Positions 34,633-43,146 of a DNA stretch of 64,000 nucleotides are shown in pieces. Location of the stretch: contig JACMLJ010000009.1 of the NCBI GenBank assembly GCA_014379625.1, positions 19,818 to 83,817 on the forward strand, read 5' to 3'. The notes under the pieces are model-generated. The model was given only the letters and a program-made list of their open reading frames with translations, was not told the DNA's origin and made no database searches. A program made the translations under genes and the position numbers. Every line of letters starts with the position of its first letter. Position 1 is the stretch's first letter. Origin of the DNA: Ferruginibacter sp. (lineage in GTDB: Bacteria; Bacteroidota; Bacteroidia; Chitinophagales; Chitinophagaceae).

Positions 34633-35583
34633 TTAATATCTCCGGTAAAACCGTCCTATGAATGACGCGATTTTTAAACAAAGTATTTTAAATTTTATCC
34701 TGCTCCTGTTTTGGTAGGGGGCAAGTGGATAAAGTACATTCATCCAATAGTTATGTTCTGCAAGCGAAGGAGGCCTGCCTTTAAGTGCAGACATCAGAAA
34801 ATTATTATTCCAGGGCTTTGGTTTGGTGGTTGCGTGCGACATGGTCCATCCCCCGCCAACAAAATCCATCCCGTCGGGGCCAATTTCACTGATGGGGCAT
34901 CCACAGCACATTGCCGCTATATTCATTGCATCCTGGTCGGCACAATAAAAAAGAGTGGTTCTCGGATGGCCTTTCAACTGACTGCGGTGATGTCCATGAT
35001 CGGAATAGGCCAGTTCAATAAATTCAGACCATACCTTAAGAAATTCTGTATTGCTTTTAGTCAACCCGCAAAACCCTCCATTCAAATAAGATCGGATATC
35101 TGATGTCACCTTCCTGTTGCTGGTTTTTATCAGCTCTTCCCATCCACGGCGGATAGGGTGTGAGGCAGGCATATCATTGGATATCACTTCGTGCACCACC
35201 GCAACGCCAAAACCCAACCAGTTTTCAAAAAAATCCCAACTGCACTTTATCACAATATCGGGATCAAAATACACGAGTCCTTCCGCATCTTTTGCCGGCC
35301 CTTCAAAAAGCCTCAGCATGTAAACGGGTTTGTAGTTAGAAAAATGATCCCCCGTATCAAGCGGAAGAAAATGGATCTGTAACCCTTCCCCAATTTTCAT
35401 AGTTTTAGCGCCCTGCCACTGAAATAAAGTAGTTTCTTTTGCATGATCAGACCATGCGGGTAGTTTGCCCCGGTAGCCCGCATATATTGATCCGCGAAAG
35501 CCTCCCTTGTAAAGCGAATTTGACAAAGCAGCTACGCCATAATGATAATTACCTTCAAAAAGCGTACAAACAGCGTAAGACAT
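34633..35583 (-). CDS. GT-A fold glycosyltransferase, GT8-like
   Basis: A 316-residue protein with no signal peptide. The pattern (VCTLFEGNYHYGVAALSNSLYKGGFRGSIYAGYRG at the start, LVYFDPDIVI with a DxD-type metal motif near residue 100, YLNGGFCGL, and CADQDAMN) is that of GT8-like galactosyl- or glucosyl-transferases. The C-terminal ~25 residues are basic and hydrophobic (RSRIKFKILCLKIASFIGRFYRRY) and may attach it to the membrane. It is a lone gene with no polysaccharide cluster around it. Exact sugar and acceptor are unknown. A -7-like AATATTTG lies 6 nt before the ATG. Confidence 0.72.
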   Translation of the reverse strand: MSYAVCTLFEGNYHYGVAALSNSLYKGGFRGSIYAGYRGKLPAWSDHAKETTLFQWQGAKTMKIGEGLQIHFLPLDTGDHFSNYKPVYMLRLFEGPAKDAEGLVYFDPDIVIKCSWDFFENWLGFGVAVVHEVISNDMPASHPIRRGWEELIKTSNRKVTSDIRSYLNGGFCGLTKSNTEFLKVWSEFIELAYSDHGHHRSQLKGHPRTTLFYCADQDAMNIAAMCCGCPISEIGPDGMDFVGGGWTMSHATTKPKPWNNNFLMSALKGRPPSLAEHNYWMNVLYPLAPYQNRSRIKFKILCLKIASFIGRFYRRY

Positions 35584-35887
35584 AAGTTACAAATATTGAT
35601 TTTTTTAGCGAATTACTACTTCCCGGCCATAGGATCAAAATGATTTCAATACCTGAATTAATTGTAATAATATCCCATTATTTTATAATCAGAAAAAATA
35701 AATTAACAGGTTCACCATTAAGAAAGTTAATAATCCCAATTAAGACAATATTGATCCCTTTCATATAAAATATTCCTTTTATCCGGCGTAAACGATTGCC
35801 ATACATCGTTAATAAATTTTTAAGTCTTAAATCAATGTTCATTACAAGTTAAAATACCCCTACTTTTATCCTTTCAAAATCCTTTAG
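35584..35887. other. Intergenic spacer between divergent genes, no gene seen
   Basis: AT-rich 304-bp spacer between the GT8-like gene and the SGNH hydrolase gene, which diverge. I see no open frame, repeat copy or strong hairpin. TACTTTTA at about 35860 could be a degenerate -7 box for the SGNH gene. Confidence 0.5.
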
Positions 35888-36502
35888 ATGCAGTGGTACG
35901 AAGAAGAAGTTAAAAGAATTGAAACAGAGATAGCAGGATTAACCCATGAGCCAGGTATTGTTTTTTATGGCAGTTCTTCCATAAGATTGTGGGAAAGCCT
36001 GGAAGATGATTTTCAGGAGTACGATCCGCTGAATATTGGTTTTGGAGGTTCCACGCTTGCAGCCTGTGGCTGGTTTTTTGAGCGGTTATTTGCCAACCTT
36101 AACCCGCATGCAATTATCGTTTATGCCGGGGATAATGATCTGGGGGATGGAAGAAGTCCTGAAGAAGTGTTCCTGTTTTTTAATGAACTGGTGCATCTTA
36201 TCCGGCAGCGGTTTGGCGATATTCCCCTGGGCTTTATCTCCATTAAACCAAGCATCTCCCGCTGGGATATAGTGGATAAAATAAGGCAAACCAACCGGCT
36301 GATTGAAGCAGGGATAAAAAAGACGGGCGGCAATATCTGCTATATCAATATTTACGATAGTATGACCGATAAAGCGGGTTACCCCAAAGCTGAATTTCTT
36401 GAACCGGATGGCCTGCATATCACTGAAAAGGGCTACCAGCTCTGGAAAGATATTATACTGAAATATATTATTAATGGAAATTTAAATTTATTAAAGCGTT
36501 AA
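35888..36502 (+). CDS. SGNH/GDSL-family hydrolase
   Basis: A 204-residue esterase-type hydrolase without a signal peptide. The conserved blocks are visible: block I FYGSSSIRLW (catalytic Ser in GSSS, residues 28-31), block II NIGFGGS, block III YAGDNDLGDG and block V EPDGLHITEKGY with the Asp-His pair. The block I form and short length resemble platelet-activating-factor acetylhydrolase-like SGNH proteins. It precedes an esterase gene by 11 nt on the same strand, so the pair is probably co-transcribed. Confidence 0.9.
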   Translation: MQWYEEEVKRIETEIAGLTHEPGIVFYGSSSIRLWESLEDDFQEYDPLNIGFGGSTLAACGWFFERLFANLNPHAIIVYAGDNDLGDGRSPEEVFLFFNELVHLIRQRFGDIPLGFISIKPSISRWDIVDKIRQTNRLIEAGIKKTGGNICYINIYDSMTDKAGYPKAEFLEPDGLHITEKGYQLWKDIILKYIINGNLNLLKR

Positions 36503-36513
36503 CACTTGCCACT

Positions 36514-37290
36514 ATGACCACCAGTTCGTTGGAGTTGATGACCAACAGCAAAACAAAAACAATAACCAGGGAATATAAAAAATGGTTCAGTCCCCATTTG
36601 CAAAGGGATATGGAACTGCTAGTATTTGGCGATGAAGGATCACCGCTGATATTTTTCCCCACCCGTATGGCAAGGTTTTATGATTATGAGGATTGGGGCG
36701 TTATTGAAGCAATGAAGGAAAAAATATTGGCGGGGAAAATACAGGTGTATTGTATCGACAGTATTGATGAAGAAAGTTTTTATTGCAAAAACATACATCC
36801 GGCTGAACGGATGAAGAGGCATATGCAATTTGAAAAATACCTGGTGGATGAACTACTGCCCTTTATCGGGAAACAAAATATAAACCCCGAAATGATTTCA
36901 GCGGGTTGCAGTCTTGGCGCCTACCACGCGGTTAATCTTGCCTTCAGGCACCCCCGGTTTTTTAAAAAGGTAATTGGTATGAGTGGCCGGTACGACCTCA
37001 CCCTTCAACTGGAATTTTTTAATGACCTTTTTGAAGGTTACTGGGATGAAGATATTTATTTTAACATGCCGGGCCAGTATATTCATAACCTCATGGATGG
37101 CGAGCTGAGAGAGGCTTTACAACATTTAGAAATCATCCTTGGAGTAGGGGTAGAAGACGCTTTTCTTGAAAATAACCTGCAGCTCAGTAAAAGTCTGCAC
37201 GAAAAAAACATCCGTAATACGCTGCATCTACAAGAGGGAGAAGCGCATAAAGCAAGGTACTGGGGGGAGTTAATGAAAATATACTTATAA
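36514..37290 (+). CDS. Putative esterase, alpha/beta-hydrolase fold
   Basis: A 258-residue cytoplasmic protein of the esterase-D-like group. The nucleophile elbow is AGCSLGAYHA with S133; the catalytic His is probably in EGEAHKARYW near residue 247. The start region (TREYKKWFSPHLQRDMELLVFGDEGSPLIFFPT) is typical for a family often annotated as esterase of unknown substrate in Bacteroidota. It follows the SGNH gene by 11 nt and converges on the pentapeptide-repeat gene with only 3 nt between stops. Confidence 0.85.
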   Translation: MTTSSLELMTNSKTKTITREYKKWFSPHLQRDMELLVFGDEGSPLIFFPTRMARFYDYEDWGVIEAMKEKILAGKIQVYCIDSIDEESFYCKNIHPAERMKRHMQFEKYLVDELLPFIGKQNINPEMISAGCSLGAYHAVNLAFRHPRFFKKVIGMSGRYDLTLQLEFFNDLFEGYWDEDIYFNMPGQYIHNLMDGELREALQHLEIILGVGVEDAFLENNLQLSKSLHEKNIRNTLHLQEGEAHKARYWGELMKIYL

Positions 37291-37293
37291 AAC

Positions 37294-38469
37294 TTATTTG
37301 GCGGGTACCAGGTTTCTCCAGGCTAAAAAACTTACCCTTTCACTGCCATCACCATCAGGCGAAATATCAACCTGCGCATCAACCATTTCCGAAAATTCTG
37401 CACCTTCCCATTTTGTTCCGTACATTTTAGCCCCTTCAAAATTTACTTTGGTAAGTTTCGCATTGCTGAAATCTGCATGCCGCAAATCAGCTAAATTGAA
37501 ATTGGCAATAATCATTTTTTTATTGTCATCTACCCTGTTAAAAATATGGGTTATTCTTGCACCCGCCCATTTTGTTCCAGGCATTTTAGCGCCCTCAAAA
37601 TTCACACTGTTAAGCACCGCATTGCTGAAATCCGCCTGCTGTAAATCAGCTAATTTGAAACTGGTTTTTTCGCAAATAGTAGCAGCTAAAACTGCTTCCC
37701 CCAATACAGCTTCCCTAAACTGGGTGCCATTTAAAACCGAATCGCGGAAAGATGTTTTGGATAAATCAGCTTTATAAAAATCGGTATAGGAAAAATCACC
37801 CTTAGCCCAATATGCATCAACCGCTTTTGCTTCAGAAAGATCCAGGTACTTAACATCGGCCTTATTCGATTTAATATCGGGCTTATGAAGAATAAGGGCA
37901 ATGGAAATTGTTTTCAGCACCTTACTATTTTGCTCTATCGACAGCGCGGCTGCAAGCACCTGCTTGGTTAAATCAATCAATTCTTCTTTTCGTTGATCTG
38001 AAATGCTCCATTCAAAAGGAAAAGACTTCAAAATAGCGCCCAGCTTTACCGCTGCCGCCGCACGCAGGATATGCTGCGTTCCGGAGAGTTCCAGTACGAT
38101 GGCCTGGTAAGCGCTATCTACATCTTTTCGTTTTTCAAAATTCAGCCGCTCCTTAATTACCTTGCTTTGGCCAATGAGGTACCCGCCAACCGCGCTCCCC
38201 ACCGTAATAAATAATGCAATTAGTTTTAACCAGAATAAACTCCCGATGGTATCACTGTTTATTTGTCTGATCTCCGCCCGCAATTTAGCAACTTCATAAT
38301 CTTTTTCGGGTAGAGGATTGGCAAACATATCTTTTTCGGCGAAGTTCTGCGAAACAAATACAACGGCAATTATCCCCGTTATCAATAAACATATCAGCAG
38401 GAAAATAGTGAACTGGTTTAAAACAAGTACCTGCTTTTTAAACTGGCTGATTTTACGGAGCAACTGCAT
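37294..38469 (-). CDS. Two-TM pentapeptide-repeat protein
   Basis: A 391-residue protein. Two transmembrane helices are at about residues 20-42 (LNQFTIFLLICLLITGIIAVVFV) and 80-102 (LFWLKLIALFITVGSAVGGYLIG), with ~35 residues between them. A helical cytoplasmic part follows (~105-210). Then pentapeptide repeats of the A(D/N)LXX class run from ~222 to ~365 in two blocks, such as LADLQQADFSNAVLNSVNFEGAKM and LADLRHADFSNAKLTKVNFEGAKM. The two blocks resemble each other closely, suggesting internal duplication. The gene overlaps the upstream SLOG gene by 17 bp, so the two proteins are almost certainly made together. Function unknown; a membrane-acting output of the system is an inference. Confidence 0.85.
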   Translation of the reverse strand: MQLLRKISQFKKQVLVLNQFTIFLLICLLITGIIAVVFVSQNFAEKDMFANPLPEKDYEVAKLRAEIRQINSDTIGSLFWLKLIALFITVGSAVGGYLIGQSKVIKERLNFEKRKDVDSAYQAIVLELSGTQHILRAAAAVKLGAILKSFPFEWSISDQRKEELIDLTKQVLAAALSIEQNSKVLKTISIALILHKPDIKSNKADVKYLDLSEAKAVDAYWAKGDFSYTDFYKADLSKTSFRDSVLNGTQFREAVLGEAVLAATICEKTSFKLADLQQADFSNAVLNSVNFEGAKMPGTKWAGARITHIFNRVDDNKKMIIANFNLADLRHADFSNAKLTKVNFEGAKMYGTKWEGAEFSEMVDAQVDISPDGDGSERVSFLAWRNLVPAK

Positions 38470-39004
38470 AATAATTATAGGTGTTAACAGGAGGAAATAA
38501 TGTGGATAGGTGAAAGAAAGTCTGCTTATTCACCACGTCAATATGGATCCAATTAAGGCGGGCTGATACGGCATAATCTACTGCATCGGCCGTACCTCCC
38601 ATGCCCCGTGCCGGCAGCCCATCCCATGCAGCAACTAATATATCTGAACTCCTGGCCACCCATTGCATAGCGGTTGCATACGCTGTGGCTGAACGATTAG
38701 TATAGTTTAAAACAGTCTCGGAGGAGGCTGCACTCCGCAGCAGCTCATAATTGCTTTTAGCAGGTTTCGTTATAAAATCGGAAACGTAATTATCAAATGG
38801 CCGTACAATTTCAAGGCGGAAATGCCTGTCCAATGCAGCCTGTGCAAAAATGGAATCCGCACCGGCTGCAATTGCCGAAACAACCACCAGTTCAGGATCA
38901 TAACTACTAAAAAGCGTCAATAAATTATCACACTCATTCGCAACATAAGCCGCTGAACCCGGATCTTTAAAGAACCGGTGTCCTACTATACCAATTTTGA
39001 TCAT
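38453..39004 (-). CDS. SLOG-like Rossmannoid ligand-sensor domain protein
   Basis: A 183-residue single-domain protein. It opens with MIKIGIVGHRFFKD (a GxxGHR-type loop after strand 1), continues with VVVSAIAAGADSIFAQAAL after strand 2, and ends in SDILVAAWDG followed by GMGGTADAVDYA. This series matches the SLOG superfamily, proposed to bind nucleotide-derived ligands and enriched in conflict and signalling systems. A similar fold in DprA/YpsA is an alternative. It lies between a protease/hydrolase gene (69 bp upstream) and a membrane pentapeptide gene (17-bp overlap). Confidence 0.72.
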   Translation of the reverse strand: MIKIGIVGHRFFKDPGSAAYVANECDNLLTLFSSYDPELVVVSAIAAGADSIFAQAALDRHFRLEIVRPFDNYVSDFITKPAKSNYELLRSAASSETVLNYTNRSATAYATAMQWVARSSDILVAAWDGLPARGMGGTADAVDYAVSARLNWIHIDVVNKQTFFHLSTLFPPVNTYNYYAVAP

Positions 39005-39072
39005 CTGTAATTGTTATTTGTGATGCATTGGCGCACCGGTATAATATAATATATAACCGTCAACTCATTATC

Positions 39073-41157
39073 TCAATACTGCAAATCCCTTGACTCAAAT
39101 TTCCTTTTTGGCTTTTTACCCAATATCCTGTACAATACGCTGTTGAGGGTAAAACTATCGTTATCAAATCCACCATGAGAGTCTGACCTGCATATATCCG
39201 GTCCCAGGTCCTCCTTTCCGGGCGCTTTCCCGGCTATCACCAGGGCTGGCCAACCGTTGATATCCTTTTGCAGCATTTTACTGATCTCCGGATCAATATC
39301 TTTTTTAATGAGCTCAGGATTTTTACCGTTGATGAATTTCTCCATACCCAGGATAGGCGTTTCACGTTTTCTTTCAAACGCATTGCTCACTAAATAAAGC
39401 AATGATTTTCCGTAAGGGCCTACATCATCATCCCGTTCGCCCTTATCGCTCAACACATAAATGGTTGGCCTTAACCTGTCGTCTTTAAGCATCAACGGAA
39501 AATATTTTCTCTTGAATAAATCAATAGAAATAGCCGGGGCCAAAAACTGGACTGACTTTACCGGGATACCTATTTTCAATAATACTTCCAAAGCGTAAGC
39601 AACAAAAATTGAACCCGCGCTATGCGCCACGATATGAATTTCCCATTTGCTTTTTTCTTTTTCCCCCAATCCATTGTAAGCCTCCCGGCCTTTATCCGCC
39701 ACCGTTATGATGGCTCTTTTTTTATCCCCGGTGTTATTGGGTTCACGGGAAGCCAGTTGTGCATTTTCCTTCATTTCCTGCCAGAGCATGGTACCCAGTT
39801 TGGAGGAGGTCAGTTCAAAAGTGCGGTCTTTTATCTCGAGTGTTGAATCCCTCAACTTAGCGAGCCAGTTCACGCTTGCCTTATCATCCTTTGTAAATAA
39901 ATCAAAAAGATTGTCTTTTAAGGAAGTCCAGAAATCCGTTTCCCACATGATATGCACCGGGTATATTTTATTATCAAGGCATACCTGTTTAAAGCTGATG
40001 ATCCTGCGGGCTACTTCTTTTTCATCATTTAAACCACCATGAAGATAAAGCATGATCCGCTTTTTTTCCCAATCTTTTGCTGCTTCCGCCACCGCCGTAA
40101 AAAGCCGTCCCACATCAGCTTCCGTAGTCCAGTAATTCCCCGCGTCGGAAAGAAAACCATTGTTGCCAATATTGATCACGTAGGGACGGATGCTTTCAAG
40201 CGGAATAATATCCGATGCCCTTTGCCTGCCTGCATCTGTATCCCTGTTTTCCTGCCGGTTCCACAGGTTGGTATCTACCGGTACACCCAGTTGCACTACC
40301 CAGCAGTCTGACGAGTGCAGCATCCAGTCTTCATAAGGTAGCAATGCGAATCCTTTGGCGCCCCATTTTTCGCCCCAGGAGTTCTGGATAATAAACCCTT
40401 CCCTGGTATATCCTACAATGGCTACCGCATGCCCGCCATCTGCCCTGTCTTTACGCTCGATGATGGGCAATGCAATCTTCTTTGGCTTGCCCTTATGCTT
40501 ATAATCATAAGTCTTTCCCTTTTGTTGCGGGTTCACCCATCCTTCATGTACCATTAATGTGGCATATAAAATGCCTGTTTCACTGATAGCGGCATGCATA
40601 TCGCGGATATTCCTGTGCATCACCCGGTAATAAGCCCCGGCCGGTATCTCGAGTGCGGCTTTTGCCCTTTCCTCATCGAGGTGGGTTGGCCCGGTCATAT
40701 CATCTTCCCACTGCCATTTTTTTACTACTCCATGTGCGGTCCATCCTTTTACAGACCCCCTGGCAGATGAACCTACATAATCTTCGCCCGGCCATTCATC
40801 ATAGCGGCGCGCCATCTCGTATAACATGCGTGGACTTACACATTCTTTTTGGATGGCAGCAGTGCGAATGCGTTTGTTTTTTATCAAATGATGATTGATT
40901 ACTGCTGCCAAAGCAAAACCCGTGCAGGCGCCTTCCGTTCCCTGGTCAAGTATTAGCGGGCTATAATCGAAATTGATATATTGTTCGGGCAATGGACTCA
41001 GTGTGGGCTGGTAGAACCAATCCCGTATATCAATTTTATCTGGAAATGCATCGAGTGTTTTATTGATTTTTTCCGCAGTAGTTTGTTGTGCAGGTTTCAC
41101 CCTCTGACTATCGGCGGATGGCTGGGTAGTTTTGGGATAAGTAGATTCTGTGGGCAT
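39073..41157 (-). CDS. Papain-like (C1) protease fused to alpha/beta-hydrolase domain
   Basis: A 694-residue protein without signal peptide or TM helix. Residues ~40-295 are a C1-family cysteine protease: oxyanion Gln and nucleophile in DQGTEGACTGFA (Q72, C78), His in DGGHAVAIVGY (H243) and Asn in IIQNSWGEKWGAKGF (N259). Residues ~325-600 are an alpha/beta-hydrolase-like domain with RIMLYLHGGLNDEKEVARR and the nucleophile elbow HIVAHSAGSIF (S513). No classical prodomain is recognisable, only a Pro/Thr/Gln-rich first 35 residues. A protease fused to a hydrolase and followed by SLOG and a membrane protein is unusual. Substrates unknown. Confidence 0.85.
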   Translation of the reverse strand: MPTESTYPKTTQPSADSQRVKPAQQTTAEKINKTLDAFPDKIDIRDWFYQPTLSPLPEQYINFDYSPLILDQGTEGACTGFALAAVINHHLIKNKRIRTAAIQKECVSPRMLYEMARRYDEWPGEDYVGSSARGSVKGWTAHGVVKKWQWEDDMTGPTHLDEERAKAALEIPAGAYYRVMHRNIRDMHAAISETGILYATLMVHEGWVNPQQKGKTYDYKHKGKPKKIALPIIERKDRADGGHAVAIVGYTREGFIIQNSWGEKWGAKGFALLPYEDWMLHSSDCWVVQLGVPVDTNLWNRQENRDTDAGRQRASDIIPLESIRPYVINIGNNGFLSDAGNYWTTEADVGRLFTAVAEAAKDWEKKRIMLYLHGGLNDEKEVARRIISFKQVCLDNKIYPVHIMWETDFWTSLKDNLFDLFTKDDKASVNWLAKLRDSTLEIKDRTFELTSSKLGTMLWQEMKENAQLASREPNNTGDKKRAIITVADKGREAYNGLGEKEKSKWEIHIVAHSAGSIFVAYALEVLLKIGIPVKSVQFLAPAISIDLFKRKYFPLMLKDDRLRPTIYVLSDKGERDDDVGPYGKSLLYLVSNAFERKRETPILGMEKFINGKNPELIKKDIDPEISKMLQKDINGWPALVIAGKAPGKEDLGPDICRSDSHGGFDNDSFTLNSVLYRILGKKPKRKFESRDLQY

Positions 41158-41581
41158 AAAAAATATGTACCGGGTTTTTGTTATTGGTGAGAATTAGTTT
41201 GTGAATGGTGAATGGTCAATAAATGTAGTTTAATTCTTAAGCCCTGCTATTTAACTGCCCCGTCCTGAAGGACGGGGCCGGGAGAGAGTTGCCATATTTC
41301 ATTTTGGCTTTAGCCAAACAATGTTTCGGCTAAAGCCGAATTTTTTATTGTCAATTTTTATCCAGGTCCTAATGGCCGTGGCAATTAAACCCTTAACTAA
41401 ACGACATTGACCCACGGAACGTTTAAAGCTTAATCCAGTTCAATTAAGCAATTGCAATTCCTTTGCTTTATCAAAAAAAATCGCTACAAAGCGATGCAAC
41501 ATTTTTAGTCATTACACCGGCGTTTAGTTATACAACCTATGGTATGTCGTAAGTCTAAATATTCTTTACACAATCTTAATT
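41158..41581. other. Intergenic spacer holding family B copy 2
   Basis: Between the C1 protease gene and the metalloprotease gene. Starts with a GTGAATGGTGAATGG short-word array (about 41195-41215), then the family B element. The rest (41409-41581) is AT-rich with no gene seen. The element splits the four-gene minus-strand run, so the metalloprotease may have a separate transcript. Confidence 0.5.
41222..41408. repeat. Palindrome-rich interspersed element, family B, copy 2
   Basis: 187 bp. Left end AATGTAGTTTAATTCTTAA, right end TTAACTAAACGACATT. It holds the perfect hairpins CCCCGTCC/GGACGGGG with a TGAA loop and GGCTTTAGCC/GGCTAAAGCC. In copy 1 (32935-33117) the first of these is decayed and the second has one mismatch. 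Same orientation as copy 1. Confidence 0.85.
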
Positions 41582-42724
41582 TTACGATACCATTAAAGCG
41601 GTTTTACTTTTTGACGGTTTATAGTAAACCTTTAATTTGATTACATAGGTTTTTCCCCTAAATAACTTTATTTTGATAAGAGCATTATCATCGGTTCCAC
41701 TATTGTCATCGCCGCTCAAATATTGCAGTTGATTGCCTGCGAGCTTTTCTGATAAAACCATCACAGTATCCAGCTTTCCCGAAGTTTGAATAGTATAGTA
41801 TTTGGTGAGCGTAGGTTTGAAAATATAATTTTGCTGTTCCGAATTTTTAACCGGTATATCGTAGGATATATTTTCAGTTATAACGATATCCTTGTTGGGA
41901 TTGACAGCGGGGTAAAATTCCAGCGCGGTTTTAACATCGTTTAATGATAAGCCACCTGCAGGGTCCAGACCCCCTTCGTATTTAACGGGTTTTTTAATTA
42001 GACCCGCTTCAAAAGGATAGTGCATTATAGAATCCGGATCCCAGTTGGATCCGTTCACTTCTTTTTTATCGAGCTTTTTTATAATGTTATGGAAGGTAGT
42101 TTCCCTGTCCCAGTTATTGGGCGGCGCTCCCAGTGATGCATATACGGCCTCTTCATCCCATACTATTCCCGCAAACGGATTCTGGTGCTCATGCTGTAAA
42201 CCAAGCGTATGGCCTATTTCGTGCACTGCCGTGTCGATCCCGTTATGCTGGTCAGTTACGGCAATATTCCAACCGAAATTCATGGTACGTTCGTTTACTT
42301 TCTGGTTCAATATTTCCCTTCCTACATACGACCAGGATCCGTCATCCTGCATGAAACCGATTCGTATCTCGGCTTCTTCCCTGTTTTTTACTTCGGCAAA
42401 ATCGAGGCCTATCCCCAGTTTTTTCCACACCGCAAAGGCTTTTCGTACAACGTCCATTTGTGCAGGCGTGCCCTTCCAGCTTCTCCATTCTTTAGTACCA
42501 TCCGTATATTCCACATTGTCACCATCTGTTTTTTTATCAAAAAAATAATAGTGAAGTGTAGTGCCGTTTACCCATTTGGAAATATTGGTAAGAATTAACT
42601 TCGCCCTTTCATTACTGACGCCGGCGGCCAATACTTTGGGTGGTACTACAGGATTGGAACAATATTTCCTGGGAGCTATTTCCGCCGCGGATGCATTGGC
42701 TTTACTTTTTTTACTGGTTGCCAT
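41582..42724 (-). CDS. Astacin-like zinc metalloprotease without signal peptide
   Basis: A 380-residue metzincin. The zinc site is HEIGHTLGLQHEHQNP (H168, E169, H172, H178), which fits the astacin HExxHxxGxxHE form, and the Met-turn is DSIMHYPFEAG with M234. The preceding region has the metzincin VRKAFAVWKKLGIGLDFAEV pattern. The last ~100 residues (about 280-380) form a beta-rich domain of the pre-peptidase C-terminal type. The N-terminus (MATSKKSKANASAAEIAPRK) is basic and polar, not a signal peptide, which is odd for an astacin. It heads the minus-strand run with the C1 protease, SLOG and pentapeptide genes. Confidence 0.85.
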   Translation of the reverse strand: MATSKKSKANASAAEIAPRKYCSNPVVPPKVLAAGVSNERAKLILTNISKWVNGTTLHYYFFDKKTDGDNVEYTDGTKEWRSWKGTPAQMDVVRKAFAVWKKLGIGLDFAEVKNREEAEIRIGFMQDDGSWSYVGREILNQKVNERTMNFGWNIAVTDQHNGIDTAVHEIGHTLGLQHEHQNPFAGIVWDEEAVYASLGAPPNNWDRETTFHNIIKKLDKKEVNGSNWDPDSIMHYPFEAGLIKKPVKYEGGLDPAGGLSLNDVKTALEFYPAVNPNKDIVITENISYDIPVKNSEQQNYIFKPTLTKYYTIQTSGKLDTVMVLSEKLAGNQLQYLSGDDNSGTDDNALIKIKLFRGKTYVIKLKVYYKPSKSKTALMVS

Positions 42725-43146
42725 AAATTTTTATATTTGTTTAAAATTGATTGTTAAGCTACATTTATCCGGTATAGTTAGTCCGTTATAGTATAGCAGG
42801 GATAAAGGTGACCGTTAGTTTTGTACCTGATTATTTTTAACTGTTTTTACTACAGAAAGGTATAACAAGGGGGATGAATTTACACACTAACGTAATATAT
42901 TATTTTGGTAATTGCAAGTAACCATTTGTAGTATTTTGATAAAGGTTGTTTACCGTTCTTTATCACTAAATACCGCTGCCTTAAAATCTGTAAATACTTC
43001 GGGTGCAATAAAATTTTTACAGGCTGCTTTGCCGCGTCAGTTGAAACCAATATATAAGTGTAATTTCAGAAAAATTAAATTATTAAAGTTATAATTGATA
43101 CATCGGGATACCTGGTAAATTATAATTAAAAAAATATTTCATTCAG
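42725..43146. other. Intergenic spacer between divergent genes, no gene seen
   Basis: 422 bp between the metalloprotease gene (minus) and the HAD-like gene (plus). No repeat copy, no strong hairpin and no convincing small gene. A 60-codon open frame at 42912-43094 lacks any recognisable feature and is not supported. Confidence 0.5.

Noticed and set aside
42912..43094. 60-codon open frame before the HAD-like gene
   Set aside because: No domain, no good start context, and base composition like the surrounding spacer.
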